Source of the DNA: Prolixibacteraceae bacterium
GTDB lineage: Bacteria > Bacteroidota > Bacteroidia > Bacteroidales > Prolixibacteraceae
Direction: 5' to 3'
Assembly (NCBI GenBank): GCA_028282705.1
Contig: JANQHI010000036.1
Location: 1-41,595 of the forward strand
Length of the DNA: 41,595 nucleotides
Shown here: one piece after another, positions 1 through 8,874 of the stretch
Layout of the letters: each line of letters starts with the position of its first letter
Numbering within the stretch: the stretch's first letter is position 1
Position numbers and translations under genes: made by a program
The notes under the pieces: model-generated
What the model was told of the DNA's origin: nothing
The model's input: the letters and a program-made list of their open reading frames with translations, nothing else
Database searches by the model: none

Positions 1-113
1 TATAAATAACCTTGCAAAGAATGGTGCCTTTTTAAAGCAAGTTTTGAACCATACGGCGTTAGTTTTTAAATGGTTAATTTCTTCTTAAGGATTAACTAAG
101 TAGTCTGATTAAA

Positions 114-698
114 ATGAATCCTGATTCAGAAGTACTTGATGCTGCTTTTAACAATATTAATAATCAAAATGTCATAGCTGATTTTGCAAGAAAAGGTACA
201 GATTGGAGAATTCGCAGAGCTGCTATCAAAAAGGTTGTTGATGAAGGAGAACTTGTAGCTTTATTAAGAAATGAAGAATCAAGTATTGTAAAGGTGGCTG
301 CTTTGAACAACATAACAACTCAATCATTATTAGCAGATATTGCAAAATTTGACAAAGATTATTCCGTGCGTAGAACCGCATTTAAAAAAATTAATGACCA
401 AGTTATTATTAAAGATATAACTTCAAATGGCAGATATCCTGACATTCTGCTATTTGCAGTAAATCAATTAGATGCATCAGTTAACTATCATCATTTAATT
501 AATATGGTTAATAATAAAAAGAATACTGAACAAAATGTTGCAGCAATTGGTGCACTAAAAACGATACCAATGGACAAGAATTTATTGGAATACTATGGAA
601 AACTTGAGATAATAGTAAATATTGATGACAGGCGTCAACATTATATCCCTGGTGGTGATTGGATTCGGTTTGTTTATACAATTAACATAAAATTCTAA
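114..698 (+). CDS. HEAT-like repeat protein, probably frameshifted near its end
   Basis: The 194-residue product has no signal peptide. It is built of helical repeats of about 30-35 residues, visible in related segments such as VIADFARKGTDWRIRRAAIK and LLADIAKFDKDYSVRRTAFK, a pattern typical of HEAT/ARM-like solenoids that bind proteins or nucleic acids. No catalytic motif is seen. The start is bounded by an in-frame stop at 93-95, so ATG 114 is the earliest possible. The last residues (GGDWIRFVYTINIKF) no longer look like a repeat, and a repeat-like segment resumes just downstream in another frame (691-912). Loss of one A from the AAAA run at 689-692 would join the two into one protein of about 266 residues. 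The function is unknown. The coding call is fairly safe, the intactness is not. Confidence 0.6.
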   Translation: MNPDSEVLDAAFNNINNQNVIADFARKGTDWRIRRAAIKKVVDEGELVALLRNEESSIVKVAALNNITTQSLLADIAKFDKDYSVRRTAFKKINDQVIIKDITSNGRYPDILLFAVNQLDASVNYHHLINMVNNKKNTEQNVAAIGALKTIPMDKNLLEYYGKLEIIVNIDDRRQHYIPGGDWIRFVYTINIKF

Positions 699-912
699 TA
701 AATTTACACAACGTTATCGTTTTGAAGGGGAAATGGGAGGAGAATCAGAAAAAATTACTGATATTAAGAAAATACATATAGGCTATATAGATATTAGTAA
801 AATATGTATTGATATCTTATCTAACATAGGCAAAGAGAAGCTTTTAAAAATATCAACAGAATCAGATGTTTATTATTTGCGTGAAACCGCCAAATTACTA
901 TTAGACAAATAG
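691..912 (+). pseudogene. Out-of-frame C-terminal piece of the HEAT-like protein
   Basis: An open frame runs from 691 to the stop at 910-912. The first ATG is at 733, which would give a 59-residue product. Its end, KLLKISTESDVYYLRETAKL, resembles the helical repeats of the gene just upstream. The frame becomes continuous with that gene if one A is removed from the run at 689-692. It is therefore either the detached end of a frameshifted gene or the artefact of a one-base sequencing error. An independent small gene starting at ATG 733 (weak GGGGAA upstream) cannot be excluded. Confidence 0.4.
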
Positions 913-1129
913 TAAAAATATTATACCAAGGTAAGAATATAAAATTATAACTATGAAACCAAGTTATAAGTAAGATTGAACGGAAATAATATAAATATAT
1001 CACAATAAATATTCATTGAAAATATTGTAACCTTAATAAGTTTTATCAGTACGATAGTATAAGATTTCACACATATAAAACAAACATAGGTTAGATTAAA
1101 AATCCATAATTTTAATTAAGAGGCAAAGA

Positions 1130-1198
1130 ATGAAATTTTTTATTATGATTTTCTTATTTATTGTATTATCCAATTCCCATTTTTTCAATTTGGTTTAA
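1130..1198 (+). other. 22-residue signal-peptide-like ORF, possible gene stub
   Basis: ATG 1130 follows a purine-rich AAGAGGCAAAGA stretch that could serve as a ribosome binding site. It opens a 22-codon frame, MKFFIMIFLFIVLSNSHFFN then LV and a stop. The sequence has the lysine plus hydrophobic core of a signal peptide but ends where a mature protein would begin. It is either the start of a gene whose body has been lost or a chance ORF. The transposase remnant lies just downstream. Confidence 0.2.
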
Positions 1199-1220
1199 CC
1201 TTATGATGTTTAAAATATGC

Positions 1221-1424
1221 CTACACGATCTTATCAGTTATATAGCCTTTACCCCAGGCAAAAAAACTTGCCAGACAGAAATACCTTTTCCTGTACTTTC
1301 CCCATAATTCAGGAAACTCCTGTTGAAGAACGGCAAGAAAATACTCCTGTAAATTCTTTACAAAAATATTCATACTTAGAAGAGGGGGATATCCTTTGCG
1401 CATGTGAATATGTCCTTTTCCTTG
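1221..1424 (-). pseudogene. Remnant of an IS200/IS605-family TnpA (Y1 transposase)
   Basis: Read on the minus strand, the translation contains GHIHMRKGYPPLLSMNIFVK, then LQQEFPELWGKY, and later FAWGKGYITDKI. These match, in order, the conserved core of IS200/IS605 TnpA proteins: the H-x-H metal-binding motif, the P-P-x-L-S segment, Q-E-F-P-E-L-x-x-x-Y, and the W/A-x-G-Y stretch that leads to N-x-T-D-E. The N-terminal third and the C-terminal part with the catalytic tyrosine helix are missing. The GY of FAWGKGY is followed directly by ITDK without the usual G-N linker. The plus-strand ORF over the same bases is its shadow. I did not find the terminal hairpins of an intact element. It is best read as a dead fragment. 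Confidence 0.55.
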
Positions 1425-1449
1425 ATAAAAAAACTTAAAATCAATTATT

Positions 1450-3759
1450 ATGAAACCTTCCCATTTTCAACTAGCTCTTGTAATCTTTCTTGCTTCATTT
1501 ACAACCGAAGTTAACTGCCAGGTTAATCCCTGGGAAAATATTGGACCCTTTATGGGATACATCAATTCTATGGCAATGGATGATGCACATCCCGATACAG
1601 TTTATGCTGGAACACCAACTGGTGTTTATAAAACTGTTGATGGTGCTGACAACTGGTACAAAACCAGCCTAACTGATATTGAAATTAACTCAATAGTTGT
1701 TTTTCAAAATAATCCGAATATTCTTATTGCAAATTCGGACAGTATTGTTTATAAAAGTGATGACCATGGTGAAACATGGAATGAAATCTGGAAAAACACA
1801 GAATATACAATTGGTGCTGTTGCTTTTGACCCATCTAACCATTTAAGTATTTGGGTAGGTATTAATGTCGGAACGGATTATACTCAAAATGTATATCACA
1901 GCAATGATGGAGGAAATTCATGGGAAAGTGTCCACTTTCCAAAAGATGTTAATGCATTTGGGGTTGAAAAAGAAGAGATGAAATTACAAAATCTGCTTTC
2001 CATACATTTTGACCAATCAAATGACTCTGTTTTATATATATGTGGATGGGGAGATAACAATCAGGTAACTGGTGGATTATTTGTGAGTAATGACAAGGGT
2101 AAGACATGGGAAAACCACCGCCCTGGAGGTTGTAGTTCAAACAAAGTTCTTGCAGTGGCTACAACTCCCGAAGGTTATGAAACCCCAACAGCTTTTATTC
2201 TAGTTGAAGCATGCTCTATTTCAGAAAAGTTGTTTAAAAGTACAGATTATGGGAAAACATGGACTGAAGTTACGATGCCTAATAACGATTACATTGGTGG
2301 AAACCCACGGGTTATGAAAATTAATCCTTATAATCCGCAATGGCTCTATTTTGGGGCAAACTATAAAAACGAAGCCTCAATGGTATCCTTTAACATTGAG
2401 AAAAGTACATGGCACTATTACCCGGGGACACCATCAGCTTATCCCACTTCAATGTTGATAAATCCTGAAGTATGGCATTTGGGTTTTAAAAATGATGGAG
2501 CTTACAGGTGGAATGAAGAAATAGACACTGCCTGGACCTTGAAAGTTAATGGTATGAATGATGTAAGAATATATGATATTATCACCTACCCTGCCGATCC
2601 TGATAAAATAATGGCTGCCATTAAAGGCAGTTTGGCAAAAACCTGCAACAAGGGAAAAACTTGGAATCTTTCCAATAACAGTTTCGGCTCATTGGCATTA
2701 AACCCAAACGATACGAGCAAAGTCTATGCAGGTAAGGTATCCACCTATCTTCCCAATTGGACAGATTCGTACTTTGGTTACAGAAGCCAAAACGGAGGTA
2801 ACAACTGGGCTTCAAAAAAATTATTTACGAGGGGAGGCTTATCTGAATTTGGCTATACTTTCAGAACAGGAGATATTGAAGTTTTCCCTAATAATCCTGA
2901 TGTTATACTTTTTGGTATAGATGGAGGTGGCGGAGCCGGGGAAGGGCTCTGCCGAAGTGTAGATGGAGGGGATTCATGGACCAGTGTATTCAGTACTGGT
3001 GTAACTCCAATTACCATTGATCCAATGGATAATGATAATGTTTACCTGGGTACAACAAAACCGGGATCAGTGCATAAATCACAAGATGGGGGAAAGAACT
3101 GGGAATCAATGGGTGGGGTAGCTGATATCATTTCGGACATTGGTATTGATAAAAAAGGGGAGATTACAGCAGCCACATCTGATGGCCTTTACAAAAGGAA
3201 TGGAAATAGCTGGTCTTTGGTTTCCGGGTTTCCTGAAATAAATACAACTACCATTGCCATTGATAATCGCCCTGTTCTACCCATTTATTATGTAGGAACT
3301 GAAAAACAGGGCGTATATATATCTGAAGATGGGGGGGCAACCTGGAAGAGTTTTAATGAAGGATTTAAAAAATCCAGTATTACCAAGTTGAGATTAACAG
3401 ATTCCAATCCAAGAAACCTTTATGCTGGCACAGAGGACGGGAGTGTATGGATGACAACACTTCAAAAAACTGTTACCTCAGCCTTCAGCCTTCAGAAACC
3501 AGAAACTTTTGTCACTGTTTTCCCAAACCCAAATAATGGAAGTTTCAGCATTGTTACAAACAGTAATACTAAGCTAAATGGCAGGCTTAAAATAATTAAT
3601 TTCTTGGGAGAAGTAATATATGAGAAAAACAATGTGGAAATCAATCCAAGGCAGGCTTACAAATTAAATATTGCTAATAAAATTCCCGGAAATTATATAC
3701 TCAACTTCACAGATGACAAACAAACAATAAATAAAAAAGTTATTTTTATAAATAAATAA
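1450..3759 (+). CDS. Secreted Asp-box beta-propeller protein with T9SS sorting domain
   Basis: This 769-residue protein begins with a signal peptide (about residues 1-24, ending in VNCQ). It is followed by many S/T-x-D-x-G-x-T-W (Asp-box/BNR) motifs, for example SDDHGETW, SNDGGNSW, STDYGKTW, SVDGGDSW, SQDGGKNW and SEDGGATW. These are the hallmark of sialidase- or sortilin (VPS10)-type beta-propellers. The last roughly 80 residues (VTVFPNPNNGSFSI ... GNYILNF ... KKVIFINK) form a type IX secretion C-terminal sorting domain. The protein should therefore cross the outer membrane and be released or anchored on the surface. Catalytic sialidase residues are not evident, so it is more likely a binding or structural propeller. 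The upstream region is gene debris. No promoter of the usual TAnnTTTG type was found. Confidence 0.85.
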   Translation: MKPSHFQLALVIFLASFTTEVNCQVNPWENIGPFMGYINSMAMDDAHPDTVYAGTPTGVYKTVDGADNWYKTSLTDIEINSIVVFQNNPNILIANSDSIVYKSDDHGETWNEIWKNTEYTIGAVAFDPSNHLSIWVGINVGTDYTQNVYHSNDGGNSWESVHFPKDVNAFGVEKEEMKLQNLLSIHFDQSNDSVLYICGWGDNNQVTGGLFVSNDKGKTWENHRPGGCSSNKVLAVATTPEGYETPTAFILVEACSISEKLFKSTDYGKTWTEVTMPNNDYIGGNPRVMKINPYNPQWLYFGANYKNEASMVSFNIEKSTWHYYPGTPSAYPTSMLINPEVWHLGFKNDGAYRWNEEIDTAWTLKVNGMNDVRIYDIITYPADPDKIMAAIKGSLAKTCNKGKTWNLSNNSFGSLALNPNDTSKVYAGKVSTYLPNWTDSYFGYRSQNGGNNWASKKLFTRGGLSEFGYTFRTGDIEVFPNNPDVILFGIDGGGGAGEGLCRSVDGGDSWTSVFSTGVTPITIDPMDNDNVYLGTTKPGSVHKSQDGGKNWESMGGVADIISDIGIDKKGEITAATSDGLYKRNGNSWSLVSGFPEINTTTIAIDNRPVLPIYYVGTEKQGVYISEDGGATWKSFNEGFKKSSITKLRLTDSNPRNLYAGTEDGSVWMTTLQKTVTSAFSLQKPETFVTVFPNPNNGSFSIVTNSNTKLNGRLKIINFLGEVIYEKNNVEINPRQAYKLNIANKIPGNYILNFTDDKQTINKKVIFINK

Positions 3760-3851
3760 CATAAACAGTTTTATTATTTTTAATTCCTACATAAAAAACG
3801 ACCTGTAAAAAAGTAGAATAAAGAATTGGGTAGAAAGTGAAAAACTGAAAC

Positions 3852-4379
3852 ATGGGAAGAGCAGTAATTTTATTCTTTATATTGGGTTACAGCACAAAAT
3901 TATTTGGGCAAGGATTAATGGAACCTCCTTTAATTGAGCCTGATAGCAGTATGTTGTATAATGAAGTTTTGCCTAACCAGGGTTTTACCTTTCCCCTCCT
4001 ACCCAACTCTTTTTTATTTCCTTTAGAAGAAATCCAAAATGTAAAGATCCCTACCTTTGATTTTAATGACTACCTGTTTGGTAAATGGAAAGCTGATTAC
4101 AGCTATTCTTTTCAACCTGGTAATATTGGTTTTAATAACCACCCGGGATTTATAAACCTATTTATTCATTCAGGCACTGTGTTTAACCAATCAGCCTACA
4201 AGCTGTCTGATAAGTTTACTTTGGGAGGAAACAGCTTTGCAGGGAAATCCATATTCAGTACCCCATTACCAAATGTCATGAATAAAAATTATGATTTCAG
4301 GGGGGCATCCATGTTTTTGCAATACAAGGTCTCAAAAAATTTTAAGATTGAAACCAGGGTGAGTGTTACTAACCATTAA
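3852..4379 (+). CDS. Exported hypothetical protein, possible outer-membrane protein
   Basis: The 175-residue product starts with a signal peptide (MGRAVILFFILGYSTKLFGQ). A proline-rich linker is followed by alternating polar and aromatic segments such as WKADYSYSFQPGN, FRGASMFLQYKVS and FKIETRVSVTN, which read like amphipathic beta strands. I do not recognise a named family. A small periplasmic or outer-membrane beta protein is the best description. It ends 16 nt before the helicase-nuclease start, so the two may be cotranscribed, though no functional link is obvious. The protein is short for a full barrel and stops just after a strand, so a truncated barrel is possible. Confidence 0.6.
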   Translation: MGRAVILFFILGYSTKLFGQGLMEPPLIEPDSSMLYNEVLPNQGFTFPLLPNSFLFPLEEIQNVKIPTFDFNDYLFGKWKADYSYSFQPGNIGFNNHPGFINLFIHSGTVFNQSAYKLSDKFTLGGNSFAGKSIFSTPLPNVMNKNYDFRGASMFLQYKVSKNFKIETRVSVTNH

Positions 4380-4395
4380 AACCCCTAACAGTAAT

Positions 4396-7300
4396 ATGCT
4401 AACCATTTATAAAGCTTCAGCAGGGTCAGGCAAAACCTTTAGGTTGGTTGTTGAATACCTAAAGCTGGTGTTGCATAATGAATACAATTACAAGCACATC
4501 CTGGCTGTGACCTTCACCAACAAGGCAACTGCAGAAATGAAGGAGCGCGTGGTAAGCCAGCTTTACGAACTTTCAACTGGCAAACAAAATGCCTATTCTG
4601 AAATCCTGGAAAAGGAGCTCAAACTATCAGGCATGGAGCTGAAAAATAGGGCACAATCTTCCTTAAAAAATATTCTGCATGATTATAGCCGGTTTTCAAT
4701 CAGCACCATTGACAAATTTACACAAAGGGTACTGAAAGCTTTTAACAGGGAACTGGGCATCACACCTGGCTATGTGTTGGAACTGGACAATGAGCTTATT
4801 TTACAGGAAGCCACAGACAGGCTTATAGTAAAAGTCAATGAAAACAAAAACCTGTTAAAGTGGCTTACAGAGCTTGGTGAAGAAAACATCAGGAATTCAA
4901 AAAGTTTCCGCATAAAGAATGAGATACTGAGCCTGGGGCAGGAACTTTTTAAAGAACGTTTCCAGGAGTTTTTCAGCAATAAAGGGCAAGAACTCTATTC
5001 AAAAGACACATTGGAAGCCTATAATAAGGAATTAAAAAAGGTGGTGTCCTCCTATGAACAATTCCTAAAAAAACGAGGAAGGCTGGCAGTTGAAACCATT
5101 GAATCACAAGGGATACTCATCACAGATTTTGCATATGGGCTGAATGGTGTTGCAGGCTATTTGGTAAAATTAAAAAATGGAGGCTTCCCCAATTTAGGCA
5201 GAAGAGTACTGGATGCTGCTGAAGCACCAGAAAAGTGGTATTCAAAAACCAATAAAAAGAATGGTGATGCAATCCGCCAGTTAGCTGAAACCAAACTGAT
5301 GCCATTGCTAAATGGCTTATTGGATTTTATCTCAAAAAAGAAACCTGAATATATTACAGCCAAAAAGATACTGGGTAATTATTACACCCTGGGCATACTG
5401 AGCGACCTCCAGGCAGAAATCAATGAAATTCGTTTTGAAAAAGGGGTATTGCCTTTGTCAAACTCTAACCTGCTTTTGAAAAAGATCATTGGTAACAGTG
5501 ACTCCCCATTTATTTATGAAAAAATTGGCAACCTCTACTCCCATTATATGCTGGATGAATTCCAGGATACTTCTAGGATGCAATGGGGGAATTTTAAGCC
5601 TTTGGTGCATAACTCCTTGTCTGAAGGCAACTTTAACCTGGCTGTGGGTGATGTAAAACAGTCCATTTACAGGTGGAGGAATAGTGACTGGAGCATCCTG
5701 TCTCACCAGGTTGAAAATGATTTCAGCAATTTTAATGTTCAGCATGTTACCCTCAACCAAAACTGGAGGAGCGACCCTACTATAATTAACTTCAACAACC
5801 AGGTATTCAACAAACTAAAGGACTTATTTACCCAAACCTATTTAAAGAAAGTTGAAGATGAGGGCAATGGGTTTGAACCTCCTTTTCAGCATGCTTTTGG
5901 CCAGGTTTATGAAGACATACTACAAACCAAAGAAAACCCTGATGAAAAAGGGGATGGGTTAGCACAAGTTGGTTTTATAACTGCTGAAAACAAAGAAGGT
6001 TTTAGGGAAAAGTCATTGGAAAACCTGGTTGAACAAGTGAAACAGTTGCAGGATAATGGGTATAAAGCAAGTGATATTTCAATACTTATACGTAACAACA
6101 ATGATGGGCTGCCCATTATCAGTAAGTTTTTAGAAGAAAGTGAAAAGCCTGAAAATAAAGGCTATAATTTCACAATTGTATCCAATGAATCCCTCTTCCT
6201 GCATTCTTCAAACAGTGTAGTATTCATTATTATGGTGATGATGCACATGGTTGAACCAGAAGATAAAGTTGTAAAAGCTACTCTGCTGAATGATTACTTG
6301 CACTATATCCTTCCTGCACTGAAAGAAAATGGCAATGAACAAATTGGTTACTTATTGGATGATGAGTTTGAAGATGAATTTGAAACCATTTTTTCATCCA
6401 AGCTTGAACAACTTAGCAAAGATATCCTAAATGCATCTGTTGATGAATCAATCATTAGGGTTTGTGATGCTTTTAACCTATTTGGTATCCAGGAGGACAT
6501 CCCATTTATCCAGGCACTGATTGACCAGGCTGCACAGCTAAAAACAAAATTTACCAATGACTTGTCCAATTTTGTAAAATGGTGGGAAGAAAAAGGGCAC
6601 AAGGTATCAGTGAGCGTGAATGATGGTGCAGATGCTACACGTTTATTTACCATCCATAAATCAAAAGGGCTGGAGTTTACTGTGGTGCTAATCCCATTTT
6701 TTGACTGGAACATCTTATGGGCAGGCAATTACACCCCAACCATCTGGTGTGAAACCAAAGGGCAACCTTTTGATATGCTTCCCCTGGTGCCTGTTAAAGC
6801 TAATAAAGATATGGGGCAATCCTATTTTTATAAAGAATACTTTGAAGAGGTACAAAATACCTTTATTGACAGCCTGAACCTGGTTTATGTGGCATTTACC
6901 AGGGCAAAATCTGTATTAATGGTTAATGCCCCAATGTTTGATAAAAAAAGTAAGGAGGTTAAAACTGTTGATGAGTTGCTTCTACTGGCCACGCAAAACT
7001 TAACCCCTGATTTTTTTACTGAAGAGGCTTCTGGTGAAACCCAATTATACCAACATGGCAAACTGGCTAAAAATAAAACAAGCCAGCCTCAGGGAAAAGA
7101 TACCCTTTCATTCAATAAATACCATTTTTCTGATTTCAATACCAGGCTAAAAATTAGGGCTAATAGTGAAGAGTTTTTCACTTCTGAAGATGGGAAATCA
7201 AGCAAAAACCTTGGGTCAGTGTTGCATGAGGTCATGGCTGAAATAATTCTTTCACCTGATGTAAAGAAAGCCTGTAACAATGCCTTAAAAAAAAGGTTGG

Positions 7301-7641
7301 TAACCACAGAAGAGCATAATAGGATATTAAGTTGGCTAACCAATCTGGTAAATACCCCTGAAGTTTCAGGCTGGTTTTCAGGAAACTACCAGGTACTAAC
7401 TGAAAGGCCACTGTTATCAGGCAAAGAAAACCTGCGACCTGACCGTATAATGATCAAAGGGGAAAATGCCATTGTAGTGGATTATAAAACAGGGGAAAGT
7501 GAAAACCCTAACCACAAATACCAGGTACGAAAATATGCCAAAGCATTATACAATGCAGGTTTTAAAAATGTAGGCGGGTATTTATGGTACCTAAAAACAA
7601 ATCATCTTGAAAAGGTTTATGAAACCAGCCCAGGCAGCTAA
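4396..7641 (+). CDS. AddA/RecB-like UvrD-family helicase-nuclease
   Basis: This is a large ATP-dependent DNA helicase with a C-terminal nuclease domain, of the AddA/RecB type that processes double-strand breaks for recombination. I chose ATG 4396 (MLTIYKASAGSGKT), because the longer frame from 4363 would overlap the upstream gene. The product is 1081 residues. Visible motifs are Walker A ASAGSGKT (residues 7-14), VTFTNKAT (motif Ia), DEFQDTS (motif II, about residue 386), GDVKQSIYRWR (motif III), TIHKSKGLEF (motif V, about 748) and VYVAFTRAK (motif VI, about 831). The nuclease part shows a GSVLHEVMAE helix (about 940), then LRPDRIM and VVDYKTGE (about 1027), then HKYQVRKYAKAL, which fits the PD-(D/E)xK RecB-nuclease layout. 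AddB, the usual partner, is not adjacent in this window. Confidence 0.88.
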   Translation: MLTIYKASAGSGKTFRLVVEYLKLVLHNEYNYKHILAVTFTNKATAEMKERVVSQLYELSTGKQNAYSEILEKELKLSGMELKNRAQSSLKNILHDYSRFSISTIDKFTQRVLKAFNRELGITPGYVLELDNELILQEATDRLIVKVNENKNLLKWLTELGEENIRNSKSFRIKNEILSLGQELFKERFQEFFSNKGQELYSKDTLEAYNKELKKVVSSYEQFLKKRGRLAVETIESQGILITDFAYGLNGVAGYLVKLKNGGFPNLGRRVLDAAEAPEKWYSKTNKKNGDAIRQLAETKLMPLLNGLLDFISKKKPEYITAKKILGNYYTLGILSDLQAEINEIRFEKGVLPLSNSNLLLKKIIGNSDSPFIYEKIGNLYSHYMLDEFQDTSRMQWGNFKPLVHNSLSEGNFNLAVGDVKQSIYRWRNSDWSILSHQVENDFSNFNVQHVTLNQNWRSDPTIINFNNQVFNKLKDLFTQTYLKKVEDEGNGFEPPFQHAFGQVYEDILQTKENPDEKGDGLAQVGFITAENKEGFREKSLENLVEQVKQLQDNGYKASDISILIRNNNDGLPIISKFLEESEKPENKGYNFTIVSNESLFLHSSNSVVFIIMVMMHMVEPEDKVVKATLLNDYLHYILPALKENGNEQIGYLLDDEFEDEFETIFSSKLEQLSKDILNASVDESIIRVCDAFNLFGIQEDIPFIQALIDQAAQLKTKFTNDLSNFVKWWEEKGHKVSVSVNDGADATRLFTIHKSKGLEFTVVLIPFFDWNILWAGNYTPTIWCETKGQPFDMLPLVPVKANKDMGQSYFYKEYFEEVQNTFIDSLNLVYVAFTRAKSVLMVNAPMFDKKSKEVKTVDELLLLATQNLTPDFFTEEASGETQLYQHGKLAKNKTSQPQGKDTLSFNKYHFSDFNTRLKIRANSEEFFTSEDGKSSKNLGSVLHEVMAEIILSPDVKKACNNALKKRLVTTEEHNRILSWLTNLVNTPEVSGWFSGNYQVLTERPLLSGKENLRPDRIMIKGENAIVVDYKTGESENPNHKYQVRKYAKALYNAGFKNVGGYLWYLKTNHLEKVYETSPGS

Positions 7642-7659
7642 ATTTTTAACAGAAAATCC

Positions 7660-7667
7660 TAAATTTG
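7660..7667 (+). promoter_or_regulatory. Candidate -7 element upstream of the DUF4293 gene
   Basis: TAAATTTG matches the Bacteroidota -7 consensus TAnnTTTG and lies 17 nt before the ATG at 7684. No good -33 TTTG is seen at the usual spacing, so this is a weaker call than the other promoters in the window. Confidence 0.35.
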
Positions 7668-7683
7668 CACAAAAACAGAAATT

Positions 7684-8127
7684 ATGATACAAAGAATCCA
7701 ATCAGTATATATCCTCCTGGCAGAATTGTTTATTGTACTGCTTTTTGCTTTTCCTTTAGCTGATATTGCAGCAAATGGTGAAATATATTTATTCAAAGCA
7801 ACAGGTGTTTTTAAGGGTACAGAAGAAATAATCAGTGGGTTGCCACTTATGGCCTTTTTAGGTATTATTATTGCTTTGCACCTGGCAGTACTATTCTCAT
7901 ATAAAAAACGTGTCCGCCAAATCAGGTTATTGGTTTTCACAATTATCCTGATGCTTGGGTTATTTGGGCTGTTCTATTATTTTGCCTATGCCAGCTTTGA
8001 TGAACAAACCATAGCTTTTAAAGTAGCTGTGGCATTCCCGTTAGCAGCTATTATCCTTGACTTCCTCGCTATTAGGGCAATTGGCAGAGATGAAGCCCTT
8101 GTAAGGAGTATGGATAGGATCAGGTAA
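7684..8127 (+). CDS. DUF4293 family membrane protein
   Basis: The 147-residue protein has four hydrophobic segments: about residues 5-25, 55-72, 82-103 and 112-130. The N-terminus MIQRIQSVYILLA and the C-terminus AIRAIGRDEALVRSMDRIR are the conserved ends of the DUF4293 family found across Bacteroidota. The positively charged tail probably stays in the cytoplasm. The function of the family is not known to me. It sits 42 nt after the helicase-nuclease gene and 21 nt before a nucleotidyltransferase gene on the same strand. The latter may be cotranscribed with it. Confidence 0.8.
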   Translation: MIQRIQSVYILLAELFIVLLFAFPLADIAANGEIYLFKATGVFKGTEEIISGLPLMAFLGIIIALHLAVLFSYKKRVRQIRLLVFTIILMLGLFGLFYYFAYASFDEQTIAFKVAVAFPLAAIILDFLAIRAIGRDEALVRSMDRIR

Positions 8128-8148
8128 ACTTTAAATCCTTTCTGTAGG

Positions 8149-8874
8149 ATGAAAGCAATGATATTTGCAGCAGGATATGGTATAAGGCTAAAGCCTTTGA
8201 CTGATACTATGCCCAAAGCACTGGTACATGTTTGTGGCAAACCCATGTTGCAACATATCATTGAAAAAACCATCCAGGCAGGCATCAAAGATATTGTTGT
8301 AAATGTCCACCATTTCCCAGGACAGGTTACCCAATTCTTAAATGCCCATGATAATTTTGGTGTGAATATCCAAATTTCTGATGAGCGAGAAGAACTCCTT
8401 GATACTGGAGGAGGTTTACTGAAGGCTTCCTCCCTTTTAGAAGGAAGTGAACCTATACTACTCCATAATGTGGATGTTATAAGTAATCTTGATATCAACA
8501 AGTTGCTGGATTACCACATGAAGAATGATGCGCTTGCTACATTGGTTGTCAGGAAAAGGGAAACCCAGCGCTACCTGATGTTCTCTGAAAAAAACATCCT
8601 CACTGGCTGGAAAAATATTAAGACACAAGAACAAAAGGTTTCCAGGATTAGCCAGTTTGAACAATCAACGCCCTATGCTTTTAGTGGGATACACGTGGTT
8701 GACCCTAAATTATTTAAACTCATCTCTTCACAAGGAAAATTCTCAATCATAGATACATACCTTGAGTTGGCTAAAAAGCATAAAATAATGGGGTATATTG
8801 ACACGTCAGGCTTGTGGGTAGATATAGGAAAACCCGGGCAAATAGATATAGCTGAGGAATTGCTACAAGGCTAA
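8149..8874 (+). CDS. Sugar-1-phosphate nucleotidyltransferase (NTP_transferase family)
   Basis: A single-domain, 241-residue Rossmann-like nucleotidyltransferase. The nucleotide-binding signature is at the N-terminus (FAAGYGIRLKPLTDTMPKAL, about residues 5-24, with the G-x-R and catalytic P-K). Further motifs are LDTGGGLLKA, the metal-binding HNVD (about 103-106) and SIIDTYLELAKK near the end, with GLWVDIGKPGQ closing the active site. Proteins of this size and pattern (MurU- or HddC-like) join a sugar 1-phosphate to an NTP to make an activated sugar. Which sugar and which nucleotide cannot be told from the sequence. No amino-sugar kinase lies next to it. It ends in a 4-nt convergent overlap with the minus-strand gene that follows. 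Confidence 0.8.
   Translation: MKAMIFAAGYGIRLKPLTDTMPKALVHVCGKPMLQHIIEKTIQAGIKDIVVNVHHFPGQVTQFLNAHDNFGVNIQISDEREELLDTGGGLLKASSLLEGSEPILLHNVDVISNLDINKLLDYHMKNDALATLVVRKRETQRYLMFSEKNILTGWKNIKTQEQKVSRISQFEQSTPYAFSGIHVVDPKLFKLISSQGKFSIIDTYLELAKKHKIMGYIDTSGLWVDIGKPGQIDIAEELLQG

Larger units (their letters stand above)
913..1449. other. Gene-poor stretch with gene debris
   Basis: This stretch of more than 500 bases is very AT-rich and holds no convincing intact gene. I see only a 22-codon signal-peptide-like ORF (1130-1198) and the remnant of an IS200/IS605 transposase on the minus strand (about 1221-1424). I recognise no tRNA, terminator or promoter consensus here. It looks like a decayed insertion site. 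Confidence 0.5.

Noticed and set aside
50-66. GCGTTAG-like motif, and AACGTTATCG at 710-719, as integron attC-type ends
   Set aside because: Neither matches the GTTRRRY core, and no paired inverse core or stem-loop was found around them.
2-88. Open frame reaching the left edge (INNLAKNGAF ... KWLISS, then stop)
   Set aside because: Only 28 codons are visible and no motif or frame support exists. It could be the tail of a gene outside the window but cannot be supported.
1217-1438. Plus-strand 73-codon ORF
   Set aside because: It is the reverse of the TnpA remnant. Its own translation has no recognisable pattern and no ribosome binding site.
5458-5760. 100-codon minus-strand ORF inside the helicase gene
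   Set aside because: The plus strand codes for conserved helicase motifs here, so the reverse frame is a shadow.
7986-8501. 171-codon minus-strand ORF
   Set aside because: It overlaps two well-supported genes in the opposite frame and has a low-complexity Ser-rich translation, as expected of a shadow.
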